Shown here piece after piece: positions 1 through 9,675 of a stretch of DNA of 59,967 nucleotides (position 1 is the first letter of the stretch; the number at the start of each line of letters is the position of its first letter). Origin of the DNA: Pelagicoccus mobilis (GTDB lineage Bacteria; Verrucomicrobiota; Verrucomicrobiia; Opitutales; Opitutaceae); assembly GCF_016595505.1 (NCBI RefSeq), contig NZ_JAENIL010000047.1, positions 1 to 59,967 of the forward strand. Direction: 5' to 3'. Below the pieces are notes generated by a model, which saw only the letters and a program-made list of their open reading frames with translations, made no database searches and was not told the origin of the DNA. The translations under genes were made by a program, and so were the position numbers.

Positions 1-3000
1 ACTGTTACCGATATGGAACCTACGTCACCGTTTTCTGGAGTACCTGAGAGTTCACCTGTGTCCTCGTCGATTGAGAGCCAGTCTGGTAGCGGATCACCGT
101 TTTCTAGAGTCGCTGAGAATGTAAGCGAGTCTCCGGCGTCTACGTCGTTAAAGTTACTGGAGACGTCCAAGCTGAATGCCGCGTCCTCGTCAGTTGTCTG
201 ATTGGAGATCGCCGTAGCGGTTGGTCCATCGTTCGTGTTGTTGACCTGGATACCGAAGGTAGAGGATGCTTCTTCTCCAGATTCGTCGGTTGCAGTGACG
301 GTTAGTGAGATAGAACCTACGTCGCCGTTTTCTGGCGTGCCTGAGAGTTCACCTGTGTCTTGGTCTATAGATAGCCATGACGGTAGCGGATCACCGTTTT
401 CTAGAGTGGCGGAGAATGTAAGTGAATCTCCTGCGTCTATGTCATCGAAGTTGCTGGAGACGTCCAAGCTGAACGCGGCGTCCTCGTCAGTTGTCTGGTC
501 GGAGATGGCTGTGGCTGTCGGCCCGTCGTTGGTGTTTTCGACTTGGATACCGAATGTTGAGGATGCTTCTTCGCCTGATTCATCGGTGGCTGTGACTGTG
601 ACTGAGATAGACCCTACATCGCCGTTCTCTGGTGTGCCGGAAAGCTCACCTGTTTCCTCATCGATGGAAAGCCAGTCTGGTAGCGGATCCCCGTTTTCGA
701 GGGTAGCAGAGAATGAGAGCGAGTCTCCTGCGTCTATGTCGTCGAAGTTTCCGGAGACGTCCAAGCTGAAGGCGGTGTCCTCGTCAGTTGTCTGATCGGA
801 GATCGCTGTGGCGGTTGGCCCGTCGTTCGTGTTGTCTACCTGGATGCCGAATGTTGAGGATGCTTCCTCGCCGGACTCGTCAGTTGCAGTGACAGTGACT
901 GAGATAGACCCGACGTCTCCGTTTTCCGGGGTACCGGAGAGTTCACCTGTGTCTGTGTCTATTGAAAGCCAGTCTGGTAGTGGATCACCGTTTTCGAGGG
1001 TAGCCGAGAATGTGAGCGAATCTCCTGCGTCGACGTCGTCGAAGTTTCCGGAGACGTCCAGACTGAACGCGGCGTCCTCATCAGTTGTCTGATCTGAGAT
1101 AGCTGTAGCGGTTGGCCCGTCATTCGTGTTGTCTACCTGGATACAGAATGTTGATGATGCTTCCTCGCCTGACTCGTCGGTTGCTGTGACTGTGACTGAG
1201 ATAGAACCTAAGTCCCCATTTTCCGGAGTACCTGAGAGTTCACCTGTGTTCTCGTCGATGGAGAGCCAGTCTGGTAGCGGATCTCCGTTTTCTAGAGTCG
1301 CGGAGAATGTGAGCGAGTCTCCTGCGTCGACGTCGTTGAAGTTACCGGAGACGTCCAGACTGAACACCGCGTCCTCGTCAGTTGTCTGATCGTCGATCGT
1401 TGTGGCGGTTGGCCTGTCGTTTGTGTTGTCTACTTGGATACCGAAGGTAGAGGATGCTTCCTCTCCGGATTCGTCGGTTGCTGTGACTGTGACTGAGATA
1501 GAACCTAAGTCCCCATTTTCCGGAGTACCTGAGAGTTCACCTGTGTTCTCGTCGATTGAGAGCCAGTCTGGTAGCGGATCGCCGTTTTCTAGAGTCGCTG
1601 AGAATGTAAGCGAGTCTCCGGCGTCTACGTCATCAAAGTTGCCGGATACGTCCAAGCTGAAAGCGGCGTCCTCGTCAGTTGTCTGATCGGAGATCGCCGT
1701 AGCGGTTGGCCCATCGTTGGTGTTGTCTACTTGGATACCGAATGTAGAGGAAGCTTCTTCTCCAGGTTCGTCGGTTGCTGTGACTGTGACTGAGATAGAA
1801 CCTACGTCACCGTTTTGTGGAGTGCCTGAGAGTTCACCCGTGTCCTCGTCGATTGAGAGCCAGTCTGGTAGCGGATCACCGTTTTCGAGGGTGGCCGAGA
1901 ATGTAAGCGAGTCGCTGGCGTCTACGTCGTCGAAGTTGCTGGATACGTCCAAGTTGAACGCGGCGTCCTCGTCTGTTGTCTGATTGGTTATCGCCGTGGC
2001 AGTTGGACCGTCGTTGGTGTTTTCGACGTGAATGCTGAAGGTCGAGTCAACGATTTCTTCCCCGTCTGATGCTGTAACGGTGACTGAAATCTCGCCGACG
2101 TCATCGTTCTCTGGAGTTCCTGAAAATACGCCGGTGTCTTCATCGAAGGAAAGCCAATCAGGAAGAGGCGCTCCGCCCTCTAGCGTAGCTTCGTAGACGA
2201 GTGTGTCGCCTAGGTCGATGTCATTGAAGTTGCTGGAGACATCCAAGCTAAACGCTGAATCCTCGTCCGTCGTTTGATTCGAGATGTCAGAGGCAGTCGG
2301 ACCGTCGTTGGTATTCTCGACCGCGATTTGGAAGTTCGTGCTGGCCGACTCCTCACCGTCAGAAGAGGTTACGGTAATCGAAATCTCGCCTACATCTTGG
2401 TTGCGAGGGGTACCTGAAAGCTCTCCGGTTTCAGAGTCGATTGAAAGCCAATCTGGTAATGGATCACCGTTCTCGAGTGTGGCAGAGAAGGTGAGGGTGT
2501 CTCCTTCATCGATATCGGAGAACGCCTCTGATGTGTCGAGGTTGAAGCTTGAGTCTTCATCCGTAGACTGGTCTTCAATGACGGTGGCGGTTGGCCCGTC
2601 GTTTGTGTTGTCAACTTGGATACTGAAAGAGTCTGTCGCTGTTTCTCCCTCTAAGTCTGAAGCGGTGACCGTAATCGAGATGGTCCCGACATCGCCATTC
2701 TGAGGTGTACCTGAGAGCTCGCCTGTGTCTGGATCGATAGATAGCCAGCTTGGGAGAGCTTCGCCGTTTTCTAAGGTAGCTGAATACGAGAGAGTGTCAC
2801 CGAGGTCGACGTCCTCGAAGTTCGATGAAATGTCTAAGCTAAACTCTGAGTCTTCGCTGGCGTTCGTGTCGGCGATCTCGGCTTGAAGGGTAGGAGTATC
2901 GTTGGTGTTTTCGACCGTAAGCTTGAAGGATTCTGTCGCGGACTCTGCTCCGTCGCTTGCGGTGACTGAGACTCTGATTTCGCCGACATCTGCATTGGCT

Positions 3001-6000
3001 GGAGTTCCGCTGAATGTCCCGTTCTCGGAGTCAAACGACAACCAGGACGGAAGGGGCTCTCCGCTTTCTAGGTTTGCAGAGTAGGAAAGTGTATCGCCCA
3101 AATCTTCGTCTGAGAATGAATCTGAAACGTCGACTGAAAAGGCTGAATCTTCGCTGGCGATTTGGTTGTCAATCGTGGTCGCTACAGGACCGTCGTTCGT
3201 ATTCTCAATCTCGATACTGAATGTTTCTGTTACGCTTGAACCTGACTCGTCTATTGCCGTGACTTCGATGGATAGTAAACCTACATCATCGTTCTCTGGC
3301 GTGCCGGAGAAAGTGCCGGTTTCGGAGTTGAATTCGAGCCAGGCTGGAAGTGCAGAACCGTCTGCTTGAGTTGCCTCGAAGCTTAGCTCTGCTCCCTCGT
3401 CCTCGTCTGAGAATCGGTTGGATACGTCTAATGTGAAAACAGTATCTTCAGCAGTCGTTTGATTCTCGATCGCCACCGCTTGGGGCCCATCGTTCGTGTT
3501 TTCGACTTCAATTGAGAAGGTGTTGGAGACTGATTCCTGCCCGTCGGATGCTGTTACGGTGACGCTGATGCTTCCGACGTCATCGTTCTCAGGAGTCCCG
3601 GAAAGAACACCGGTTTCTGAGTCGATGTTCAACCATGACGGAAGAGGTGTTCCGTCTTCAAGGGTCGCGGAGTAACTGAGGGTGTCGCCGGCATCGATGT
3701 CCTCAAAGGCTGAAGAGGCATCGAGATTGAATTCGGCGTCTTCGTTCGTGGAAACATCTGGGAGCTGAACGGTAACGACGGGAGCGTCGTTTGTATTTTC
3801 AACTTCGAGCTCGAAGGTCTGAGAGGCTGACTCTTCTCCGTCGCTTGCGGTTACTCTGAGCTCAAATGAGCCGACGTCATCGTTTTGTGGAGTTCCGGAA
3901 AATTCGCCCGTTTCACTATTGAAGCTAATCCAGTCCGGAAGTGGGGAGCCGTCTTCGAGCGTAGCTGAGTAAGTGAGAATATCGCCGAGATCCTCATCAT
4001 CGAAATTACTTGAGACATCGAGATGGAATGACGCATCTTCCGTTGTTTGCTGGTTCTCGATGCTGGTCGTTACGACTGGTCCGTCGTTGGTGTTGTTGAC
4101 GGTGAGTGTGAACTCGTCGGATACTTCGCTTTCCCCATCGGAGGCTACGACCTTGATTGAGAGCTGACCAACGTCTCCGTTTTCTGGTGTCCCAGTGAAA
4201 GTGCCGGTTTCGCTGTCGAAAGTGAGCCAGTCTGGAAGAGGTGAATCATCTGCCAGCGTCGCGGAATAGTAGAGGGTGTCACCTAGGTCTTGATCCGAGA
4301 AGTTGTCACTGACGTTGAGTTCGAATGCAGAATCTTCTGGCGTCGTTGTGTTCTGGATACTCGAAGATACAGTGGGGCCATCGTTAGTGTTTTCTATCTC
4401 GAGAGTGACGTTGGACTGAGCTGAAACCTGACCATCGCTCGCGGTGATGGTTGTCTCGATGCTGCCTACATCGTCATTGCGAGGGGTGCCTGTTAGTTGT
4501 CCGCTCTCGGCGTCGAAGGACAGCCAATCTGGAAGTGGATCTCCGTTGGAGAGTGTTGCGGAATAGCTCAGCGTATCTCCCAAGTCCTCGTCTGAGAAAT
4601 AGGCTCCGGCATCGAGGTTGAAGTCGGAGTCTTCATCGATGCTTTGATCCTCGATCGGAGTTGCGACAGGGCCATCGTTCGTATTTTCTACCGAAAGCTT
4701 CAGTGTATTGCTCGTGGACTCTCCGCTTTCGTCCGTAGCCGTAATTTTGATACTGATCTCGCCTACGTCACCGTTCTCTGGAATTCCTGAAAGTTCACCT
4801 GTTATCGGATCGATTGAGATCCAATCAGGAAGTTCGCTTCCGTCCGTTAGTGTTGCAGAGAAGGTAAGCGAGTCACCAGTATCCTCGTCGGAGAAGTGAG
4901 AGGATGTATCGTATGAGAATGCAGCATCCTCATCTGTGTTGATTGGGCTGAAGTCCGATGTGACGACTGGTCCGTCATTGGTATTTTCAACTTCAATCGT
5001 GAAGGTGTCTGAAATGGAGGCTTCGCCGTCATCGGCTATGACTTTTACCTCGATCGATCCTACGTCCTCATTTTCAGGAGTGCCTGTGAAGGTCGCGGTG
5101 AACGGATCGAATTCTAGCCATTCTGGAAGGGGAGAGCCGTCTGATAGGGTCGCGGAGAATTCGAGAGCGTCGAAGAAGTCGGGATCACCGAAATTCGATG
5201 AGACATCTAGCTCGAAAGGAGAGTCTTCATCTGTCGCGATGTCTTCGATACTGGTCGTGACAAAGGGACCGTCGTTTGTGTTTTCAACTGTGAGAGATAG
5301 GGTAGTAGATGCGGTCTCGTCTCCATCGCTTGCGGAAACCTTTAGCTTGATGCTCCCGACATCTCCGTTTTCCGGCGTGCCGGAGATTTCGCCTGTGTGA
5401 GCGTTGAAACTCAGCCATTCGGGGAGTTCGGAACCGTCTTCGAGGGAGGCTGTAAATGTTAGCTCGTCACCTGCATCGACATCACTGAAGGCGTCGGAAA
5501 CGTCGAAAATGAAAGGGGCGTCCTCGTCTGTGGTCTGTTCAGGGATGTAAGTGGCAACAGGTCCATCGTTCGTATTCTCGACTTCGATCGAGAAGATGGC
5601 GTTTGCATTCTCTTCTCCGTCGGAAGCGACAACGAGTATCGAAAGTTCACCTACGTCTTCGTTTTCAGGAGTGCCTGAGAATTTGCCAGTGGCTTCGTCG
5701 AACTCGAGCCAGTCTGGAAGCTCGCTACCGTTTAATAGTGTAGCGGAGTAGCTCAGAGTGTCACCGACGTCGACATCAGAGAAGGCATCGGACACGTCGA
5801 GCGAGAATCCGGAGTCCTCAGTCGCCGTCTGGTCCACGATCGCGGAAGCGACAGGACCATCGTTGGTATTGTTGACCATGATGGCGAAGAAGTCGTCGAC
5901 GCTTTTGTCTCCATCGCTGGCTGTCACTTGGATAGTGAGCATACCCACGTCTTCATTTTCGGGCACACCGGAGAATTGGCCCGTGGATGAGTCAAAGCTC

Positions 6001-6720
6001 AACCAGTCAGGGAGGTCGCTGCCGTCTGGAAGTGTGGCGGTGTAAGAGAGCGTGTCGCCGAGGTCGCTGTCGCTGAAATTGGAGGCGATATTGAATGAGA
6101 ACTCGCTATCCTCGTCGGTCGTTTGATCTTCAATCTCCGAATCCAAGTTCGGCGCGTCATTTTGGTTTTCGACGTGGAGGGCGAAGGTGTTGGATACTTC
6201 TTCGCCGCTTTGATCGGTTGCTGTGACGCGAATTTCCAAATTGGAATCTCTTCCTTGTGGAGGGGATCCTGTGATTTTGCCCGTTTCCGCATCTAGCGAA
6301 ATCCACTCGGGAAGTGCGGAACCGTCGCTTAGCTCGCCGGAAAAGGTGAGCGAGTCGCCGAAGATCAAGTCTTCGTCTGTGAAGTGAGAGCCGGCGTCGA
6401 TGTCGATATCATCGTATTCGCCAATGGATACATCCTGGATTTGGGTGAAAGTTGGGCGATCGTTTACGTTTACTATGTCGAGCGTAAATGAGGTGATGGC
6501 GCTTTCTCCGTGAGAGTCGGTAGCGCTAATCTCGATACGGTGTTCTCCGACGTTTTCGAAGGACGGGACGCCGGTGATCTTACCGCTTTCGGGATCAAAG
6601 TTCAGCCACTCTGGCAGATCCGCGCTGAGGGTGAGGGTATCGCCTGTATCCACGTCTGCGAATAGGCCTTCGGGGAGGTCGAAGGTGAAGGCCGCGTCTT
6701 CGTTGGCGGTTTGGGAGCCG
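1..6720 (-). repeat. ~297-bp tandem coding repeats (about 23 copies)
   Basis: The codons for the LPxWL motif recur on the minus strand near 73, 370, 667, 967, 1261, 1555, 1855, 2149, 2446, 2740, 3037, 3337, 3631, 3928, 4225, 4525, 4819, 5117, 5412, 5707, 6001, 6301 and 6604. Spacing is 294-300 bp, always in frame. Copies between 1 and about 2000 are nearly identical in DNA; those nearer the gene start are clearly diverged. All encode Ig/cadherin-like domains of the adhesin. Confidence 0.9.
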
Positions 6721-8300
6721 ATGGAGAATGTGGTGACAGGAGCGTCGTTGATGCTCTCGACATCGAGGCTGACTGTCTTGCTTTGCCCTGACCAAGCGGT
6801 GCCGTCGGAGCCGGACCAGGCGAAAGTGGTTTGCCCGTTCCAGTCTTGATTGGGGACGAATGATATCGCGTCGATGCTGTCTGATTCGATCGACTGGCCG
6901 GCTACTATGGATTCTCCGTTGAGGAAGAGCGTGCCGTTTAGTGGCAATGTGTCGATGCGGATGGCCGATAGTTCGTCATCGCGATCTTCGTCGGTGAAGG
7001 CTTGTTCGAAGGCGTCGCGTTCGAAGGGGATGGCGAGGTCTTCACTGCCTTCGAAATTGATGTCAGTAATTTCGGGACCGTCGTTGGCGTCGGCTGGAGA
7101 GAGGCTGAGGGTGCGATCGATTTGTGTGCCCTCGTCGTTTTCGATTCGGAGGGTGAGCGAGTAGGTTTCTGGCGCGCTCTCGTAGTCGATGCTGGTCCCG
7201 TCTTTGAGCTTGAGGGTGGAGCCGTCTATTTCAAAGAGTTCGTGCTCGTCGGAGATGATCGAGTAAGTGAATGGGCCTTCGATTTCGTCTTCTATGCCGA
7301 TGGCGTTCAGCGAGCCGATGGTCACTCCATCTTCGTTTTCGAGAACGGATGAGTTTGAGAGTGTTAGGGTAAGGTTCTCGTCGTTGAAGGGATCAGGGAG
7401 GATTACGGTGAGTTCGGTCCGGTCGATCACTTTATCATCGTCTTCGGGGTCGGTGACGATGATGTCGACATCGACTTGGTCGCCTCCTCCGCCATCTTCA
7501 ACATCCACGATGACCGTCACCGTGCCGTCGTCGTCGACTGTAGTGTCCGAATCGAGCACGACATCGTCATCGCCGGTCACGGTGGTGGTGATGCGGACGC
7601 GAGTGATGTCTACGATGGTGGTCGTGTCGATGACATCGGTGATGTCGATGGTGACTGTTGTGTTGGTGTCGTCGTCGTCGCCTGTGGTCGTCGCTGAATC
7701 GTCTTCCTCAACGTCGTCGAAGGTGTTTGCCCGCGCGTGTGCGCTGTGGTGATCGGCTTCTTGGGTGGCAAGCTCGGCGACTCGCGCTTGTTCGCCGGAC
7801 TCTCCGTTCGAGCCGAGTAGGGAGATGGTTACCGATTTGAAGTGGCTGCGAAGCTCTGGGTTTTCGCTGCCGTCGGCGTTGAGTTGGAATTCGTCGAAGG
7901 CGGATGTGTTTTGGGAGAGCTGGCTGATGATGGAGAGCAGCGTGACGCTCTGGAGGGCGACTGAGACTCCGTTGTCTTCGGGCTCGATGCTGACGGCGCG
8001 GAGATGGTCGTTGGCGTGGTCGGGATTGGCGTCTTCGGGATGGGCGACGAAGTTGTCGGCGGTGATTGAGGTGCCGTCGGGGAGCTGAAGCTCGGTATCG
8101 TCGGCGAGCAGGAAGTTTTTCAGCAGATAGGACGAGCCGCTTTTGGTCATGACGAGCACGTCGTGGCCTTGGGGGACCATGTCCGCGATGTCGTCCGGGT
8201 TGGTGAGTTTCAGTGATTCGCCCCCGTTGAAGTCGAGGGATTGGCCGTTGGAGAGTTCATATTCGCGGGAATCTCCAGGTTGGTTGAAACGGAAGCTCAT
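1..8300 (-). CDS. Giant repetitive adhesin, N-terminal part (runs off left edge)
   Basis: A single minus-strand frame is open from an ATG at 8298-8300 to the window edge (2,766 codons, no stop), so the C-terminus lies outside. It starts MSFRFNQPGDSREYEL; residues about 47-65 (DVLVMTKSGSSYLLKNFLL) resemble the short beta-rich prefix of LapA/BapA-type type I secreted adhesins. Next come an Asp/Thr-rich linker (about 200-290), a cadherin-like domain (about 299-405, containing a LKDGTSIDYES strand), a second Ig-like domain (about 406-513), then about 23 tandem ~99-residue repeats. Each repeat carries a DED..F..D..F.D.D.GD..T/SF/YSATL core, LPxWL, a G.FSGTPENxDVG turn, V.ATD.SGE and a closing NTNDGP. 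These match dystroglycan-type cadherin/putative-Ig (CADG/He_PIG) domains, and the acidic residues suggest calcium binding. Role in surface attachment is inferred. I see no convincing SD. The antisense strand is also open for ~90 residues per repeat, a by-product of the repeat composition. Confidence 0.88.
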   Translation of the reverse strand, partial: MSFRFNQPGDSREYELSNGQSLDFNGGESLKLTNPDDIADMVPQGHDVLVMTKSGSSYLLKNFLLADDTELQLPDGTSITADNFVAHPEDANPDHANDHLRAVSIEPEDNGVSVALQSVTLLSIISQLSQNTSAFDEFQLNADGSENPELRSHFKSVTISLLGSNGESGEQARVAELATQEADHHSAHARANTFDDVEEDDSATTTGDDDDTNTTVTIDITDVIDTTTIVDITRVRITTTVTGDDDVVLDSDTTVDDDGTVTVIVDVEDGGGGDQVDVDIIVTDPEDDDKVIDRTELTVILPDPFNDENLTLTLSNSSVLENEDGVTIGSLNAIGIEDEIEGPFTYSIISDEHELFEIDGSTLKLKDGTSIDYESAPETYSLTLRIENDEGTQIDRTLSLSPADANDGPEITDINFEGSEDLAIPFERDAFEQAFTDEDRDDELSAIRIDTLPLNGTLFLNGESIVAGQSIESDSIDAISFVPNQDWNGQTTFAWSGSDGTAWSGQSKTVSLDVESINDAPVTTFSIGSQTANEDAAFTFDLPEGLFADVDTGDTLTLSADLPEWLNFDPESGKITGVPSFENVGEHRIEISATDSHGESAITSFTLDIVNVNDRPTFTQIQDVSIGEYDDIDIDAGSHFTDEDLIFGDSLTFSGELSDGSALPEWISLDAETGKITGSPPQGRDSNLEIRVTATDQSGEEVSNTFALHVENQNDAPNLDSEIEDQTTDEDSEFSFNIASNFSDSDLGDTLSYTATLPDGSDLPDWLSFDSSTGQFSGVPENEDVGMLTIQVTASDGDKSVDDFFAIMVNNTNDGPVASAIVDQTATEDSGFSLDVSDAFSDVDVGDTLSYSATLLNGSELPDWLEFDEATGKFSGTPENEDVGELSILVVASDGEENANAIFSIEVENTNDGPVATYIPEQTTDEDAPFIFDVSDAFSDVDAGDELTFTASLEDGSELPEWLSFNAHTGEISGTPENGDVGSIKLKVSASDGDETASTTLSLTVENTNDGPFVTTSIEDIATDEDSPFELDVSSNFGDPDFFDALEFSATLSDGSPLPEWLEFDPFTATFTGTPENEDVGSIEVKVIADDGEASISDTFTIEVENTNDGPVVTSDFSPINTDEDAAFSYDTSSHFSDEDTGDSLTFSATLTDGSELPDWISIDPITGELSGIPENGDVGEISIKITATDESGESTSNTLKLSVENTNDGPVATPIEDQSIDEDSDFNLDAGAYFSDEDLGDTLSYSATLSNGDPLPDWLSFDAESGQLTGTPRNDDVGSIETTITASDGQVSAQSNVTLEIENTNDGPTVSSSIQNTTTPEDSAFELNVSDNFSDQDLGDTLYYSATLADDSPLPDWLTFDSETGTFTGTPENGDVGQLSIKVVASDGESEVSDEFTLTVNNTNDGPVVTTSIENQQTTEDASFHLDVSSNFDDEDLGDILTYSATLEDGSPLPDWISFNSETGEFSGTPQNDDVGSFELRVTASDGEESASQTFELEVENTNDAPVVTVQLPDVSTNEDAEFNLDASSAFEDIDAGDTLSYSATLEDGTPLPSWLNIDSETGVLSGTPENDDVGSISVTVTASDGQESVSNTFSIEVENTNDGPQAVAIENQTTAEDTVFTLDVSNRFSDEDEGAELSFEATQADGSALPAWLEFNSETGTFSGTPENDDVGLLSIEVTAIDESGSSVTETFSIEIENTNDGPVATTIDNQIASEDSAFSVDVSDSFSDEDLGDTLSYSANLESGEPLPSWLSFDSENGTFSGTPANADVGEIRVSVTASDGAESATESFKLTVENTNDTPTLQAEIADTNASEDSEFSLDISSNFEDVDLGDTLSYSATLENGEALPSWLSIDPDTGELSGTPQNGDVGTISITVTASDLEGETATDSFSIQVDNTNDGPTATVIEDQSTDEDSSFNLDTSEAFSDIDEGDTLTFSATLENGDPLPDWLSIDSETGELSGTPRNQDVGEISITVTSSDGEESASTNFQIAVENTNDGPTASDISNQTTDEDSAFSLDVSSNFNDIDLGDTLVYEATLEGGAPLPDWLSFDEDTGVFSGTPENDDVGEISVTVTASDGEEIVDSTFSIHVENTNDGPTATAITNQTTDEDAAFNLDVSSNFDDVDASDSLTFSATLENGDPLPDWLSIDEDTGELSGTPQNGDVGSISVTVTATDEPGEEASSTFGIQVDNTNDGPTATAISDQTTDEDAAFSLDVSGNFDDVDAGDSLTFSATLENGDPLPDWLSIDENTGELSGTPENGDLGSISVTVTATDESGEEASSTFGIQVDNTNDRPTATTIDDQTTDEDAVFSLDVSGNFNDVDAGDSLTFSATLENGDPLPDWLSIDENTGELSGTPENGDLGSISVTVTATDESGEEASSTFCIQVDNTNDGPTATAISDQTTDEDAAFSLDVSGNFDDVDAGDSLTFSATLENGDPLPDWLSIDTDTGELSGTPENGDVGSISVTVTATDESGEEASSTFGIQVDNTNDGPTATAISDQTTDEDTAFSLDVSGNFDDIDAGDSLSFSATLENGDPLPDWLSIDEETGELSGTPENGDVGSISVTVTATDESGEEASSTFGIQVENTNDGPTATAISDQTTDEDAAFSLDVSSNFDDIDAGDSLTFSATLENGDPLPSWLSIDQDTGELSGTPENGDVGSISLTVTATDESGEEASSTFGIQVNNTNDGPTATAISNQTTDEDAAFSLDVSSNFNDVDAGDSLTFSATLENGDPLPDWLSIDEDTGELSGTPENGDVGSISVT

Positions 8301-8450
8301 AGAGTAAGGTCGATCGAGGTTGATTTATCCGCGCGCAAGGCGACTCCTCTTCATCGGATTTACTCGCTGAAAACTTACTCGATGGGCCTGCTTTTACGGA
8401 GAATTTCCGCAAATGGGCTCGTTTAGGGCCTCTACGGTGGGTTGAGGGGT

Positions 8451-9311
8451 TTAACTCACCTTGTGGGGGATTTTCTCTCTGGCGACCTCTTCTAGCTCGA
8501 AGGTCGCGAGTTGCTTCCCTATTTCGATCTGATTCTCTCTTTTTTTTATCTTTCTGATGGAGAGCCTGTTGGAGGCGATATCGACGCATCTGGCCCCAGG
8601 CCAAGGGAAATAGGAGCCAAGGTTGATGATGGTGGTTTCACCCCTTTTCCAGACACCTGGGTTGTGGGTGTGACCAACGACCACGAACTTGGGGTTCAGG
8701 CCGAAACGTTGGGCGAGGGAGGCGGCTCGATCAGGCACTTCTCGCCAGCTTTTGAGGATGCGAAAAGGGGTACTTGGGGGCCAGGCTTGGTGAAGGAGGA
8801 TCTTGATTTTTCCCCAAGCGGTGGGGTTGTATTTTTTGTCGTGCTGGTGGGCGGTGAGGGTGGCTTGCTTGTAGAGCTGGAGGTAGTCGTGGAGCTCTTG
8901 GCTGCTGGAACCGGTGGCGTCTGGATCGATATTTGCGGAGAATCTGCGTAGGTTTCCGACATTCGAGCTCCAGGGGGCGATATCTGCGAAGAGCGCGTCG
9001 CCGTGAGTGATGAACACTTGGCCGCCCATGATGGAGAGGGAGTGCTGATCGGAGATATCCGGATCGTGGTTGCCGGTGATCAATGTCGTTTCGCAGTTCC
9101 AGTTTTCCGCTTCTTGCCAGAATCGCTTTTTTTGAGTCTCGGCATTGTAGGGGCTGGAGTCGATGTCACCGTACTTGGTCTCCAAAGTGTCTCCGTTAAA
9201 GATCAGCCAATCAACGCCTTCTGCTAGAGGTCGCAGCGCTTTGAGATCATCCACGACGCTGGCTTTGTGCCCGAGATGTATATCTGAGACGATGCGGATA
9301 CGTGAGTTCAT
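8451..9311 (-). CDS. Calcineurin-like metallophosphoesterase (LpxH/YfcE-type fold)
   Basis: 286-aa phosphoesterase. The five metal-binding motifs appear in order from the start used here: DIHLGH near residue 9, NGDTLE near 38, GNHD near 73, HGD near 90 and GHTHNPG near 213. This is the pattern of calcineurin-like enzymes, including UDP-2,3-diacylglucosamine hydrolase (LpxH). The central insert of about 100 residues and the C-terminal extension do not let me name the substrate. I chose ATG 9311 (MNSRIRIVSDIHLGH) over an in-frame TTG at 9338 because motif I then sits near the N-terminus, as usual in the family. No clear SD. It lies upstream of the adhesin gene on the same strand with a 150-bp gap; no functional link is evident. 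Confidence 0.85.
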   Translation of the reverse strand: MNSRIRIVSDIHLGHKASVVDDLKALRPLAEGVDWLIFNGDTLETKYGDIDSSPYNAETQKKRFWQEAENWNCETTLITGNHDPDISDQHSLSIMGGQVFITHGDALFADIAPWSSNVGNLRRFSANIDPDATGSSSQELHDYLQLYKQATLTAHQHDKKYNPTAWGKIKILLHQAWPPSTPFRILKSWREVPDRAASLAQRFGLNPKFVVVGHTHNPGVWKRGETTIINLGSYFPWPGARCVDIASNRLSIRKIKKRENQIEIGKQLATFELEEVAREKIPHKVS

Positions 9312-9436
9312 TGCGAGTCGGAGGAGGCAGGGAGGCAAGTCGGTTTGGTGAAGATCCTCTCAGTGCCTATCGGACGGAACTCCGATCCCTAAAGACCGCA
9401 AGCAAGAATCCGAATATAAGAGGTGGAGCCAATACT

Positions 9437-9655
9437 ATGAAAACTAAGAAATTTGAACTCTTGCTCGGTGGGGCCCAGCCTCAAAAACTTTCTCCGGATG
9501 CGATGATGGGCCTGCACAGCCTGAGCCGCAGCATCAGCGAAAAGACTGCGGAGGATGAGCTTTTTGAAACTGCGATCCGTCGAGCGAACGAGGAGGAACT
9601 CCGAAAGCTTGCTCGTTTCCGTCTGGATTCAGCGGCCTCGAAGTATCTGGACTAA
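9437..9655 (+). CDS. Small hypothetical protein, 72 aa
   Basis: ATG at 9437 follows a good Shine-Dalgarno (AGGTGG, 9421-9426), one of the few clear ones in the window, which supports real expression. The product starts MKTKKFELLLGGAQPQKLS and is mostly predicted alpha-helical with a charged C-terminal half (ETAIRRANEEELRKLARFRL). No signal peptide, membrane segment or cysteines are visible. I do not recognise the family. It is convergent with argA (21-bp gap) and divergent from the phosphoesterase. A short DNA/RNA- or protein-binding accessory is possible but unsupported. Confidence 0.65.
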   Translation: MKTKKFELLLGGAQPQKLSPDAMMGLHSLSRSISEKTAEDELFETAIRRANEEELRKLARFRLDSAASKYLD

Positions 9656-9675
9656 GCCGAAGTGATATCCGCTCG

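Noticed and set aside
1-6720. Regular direct repeats considered as a CRISPR array
   Set aside because: The ~297-bp unit is coding throughout and there are no short repeat/spacer units.
13-7752. Series of ~90-residue plus-strand frames (for example 202-795, 5758-6045, 7267-7752) opposite the adhesin
   Set aside because: They repeat with the adhesin period, are Ser/Pro-rich low-complexity and lack start signals; they are by-products of the minus-strand repeats.
8511-8951. 146-codon plus-strand frame inside the phosphoesterase
   Set aside because: Opposite a gene with all catalytic motifs; Gly/Val-rich shadow with no family resemblance.
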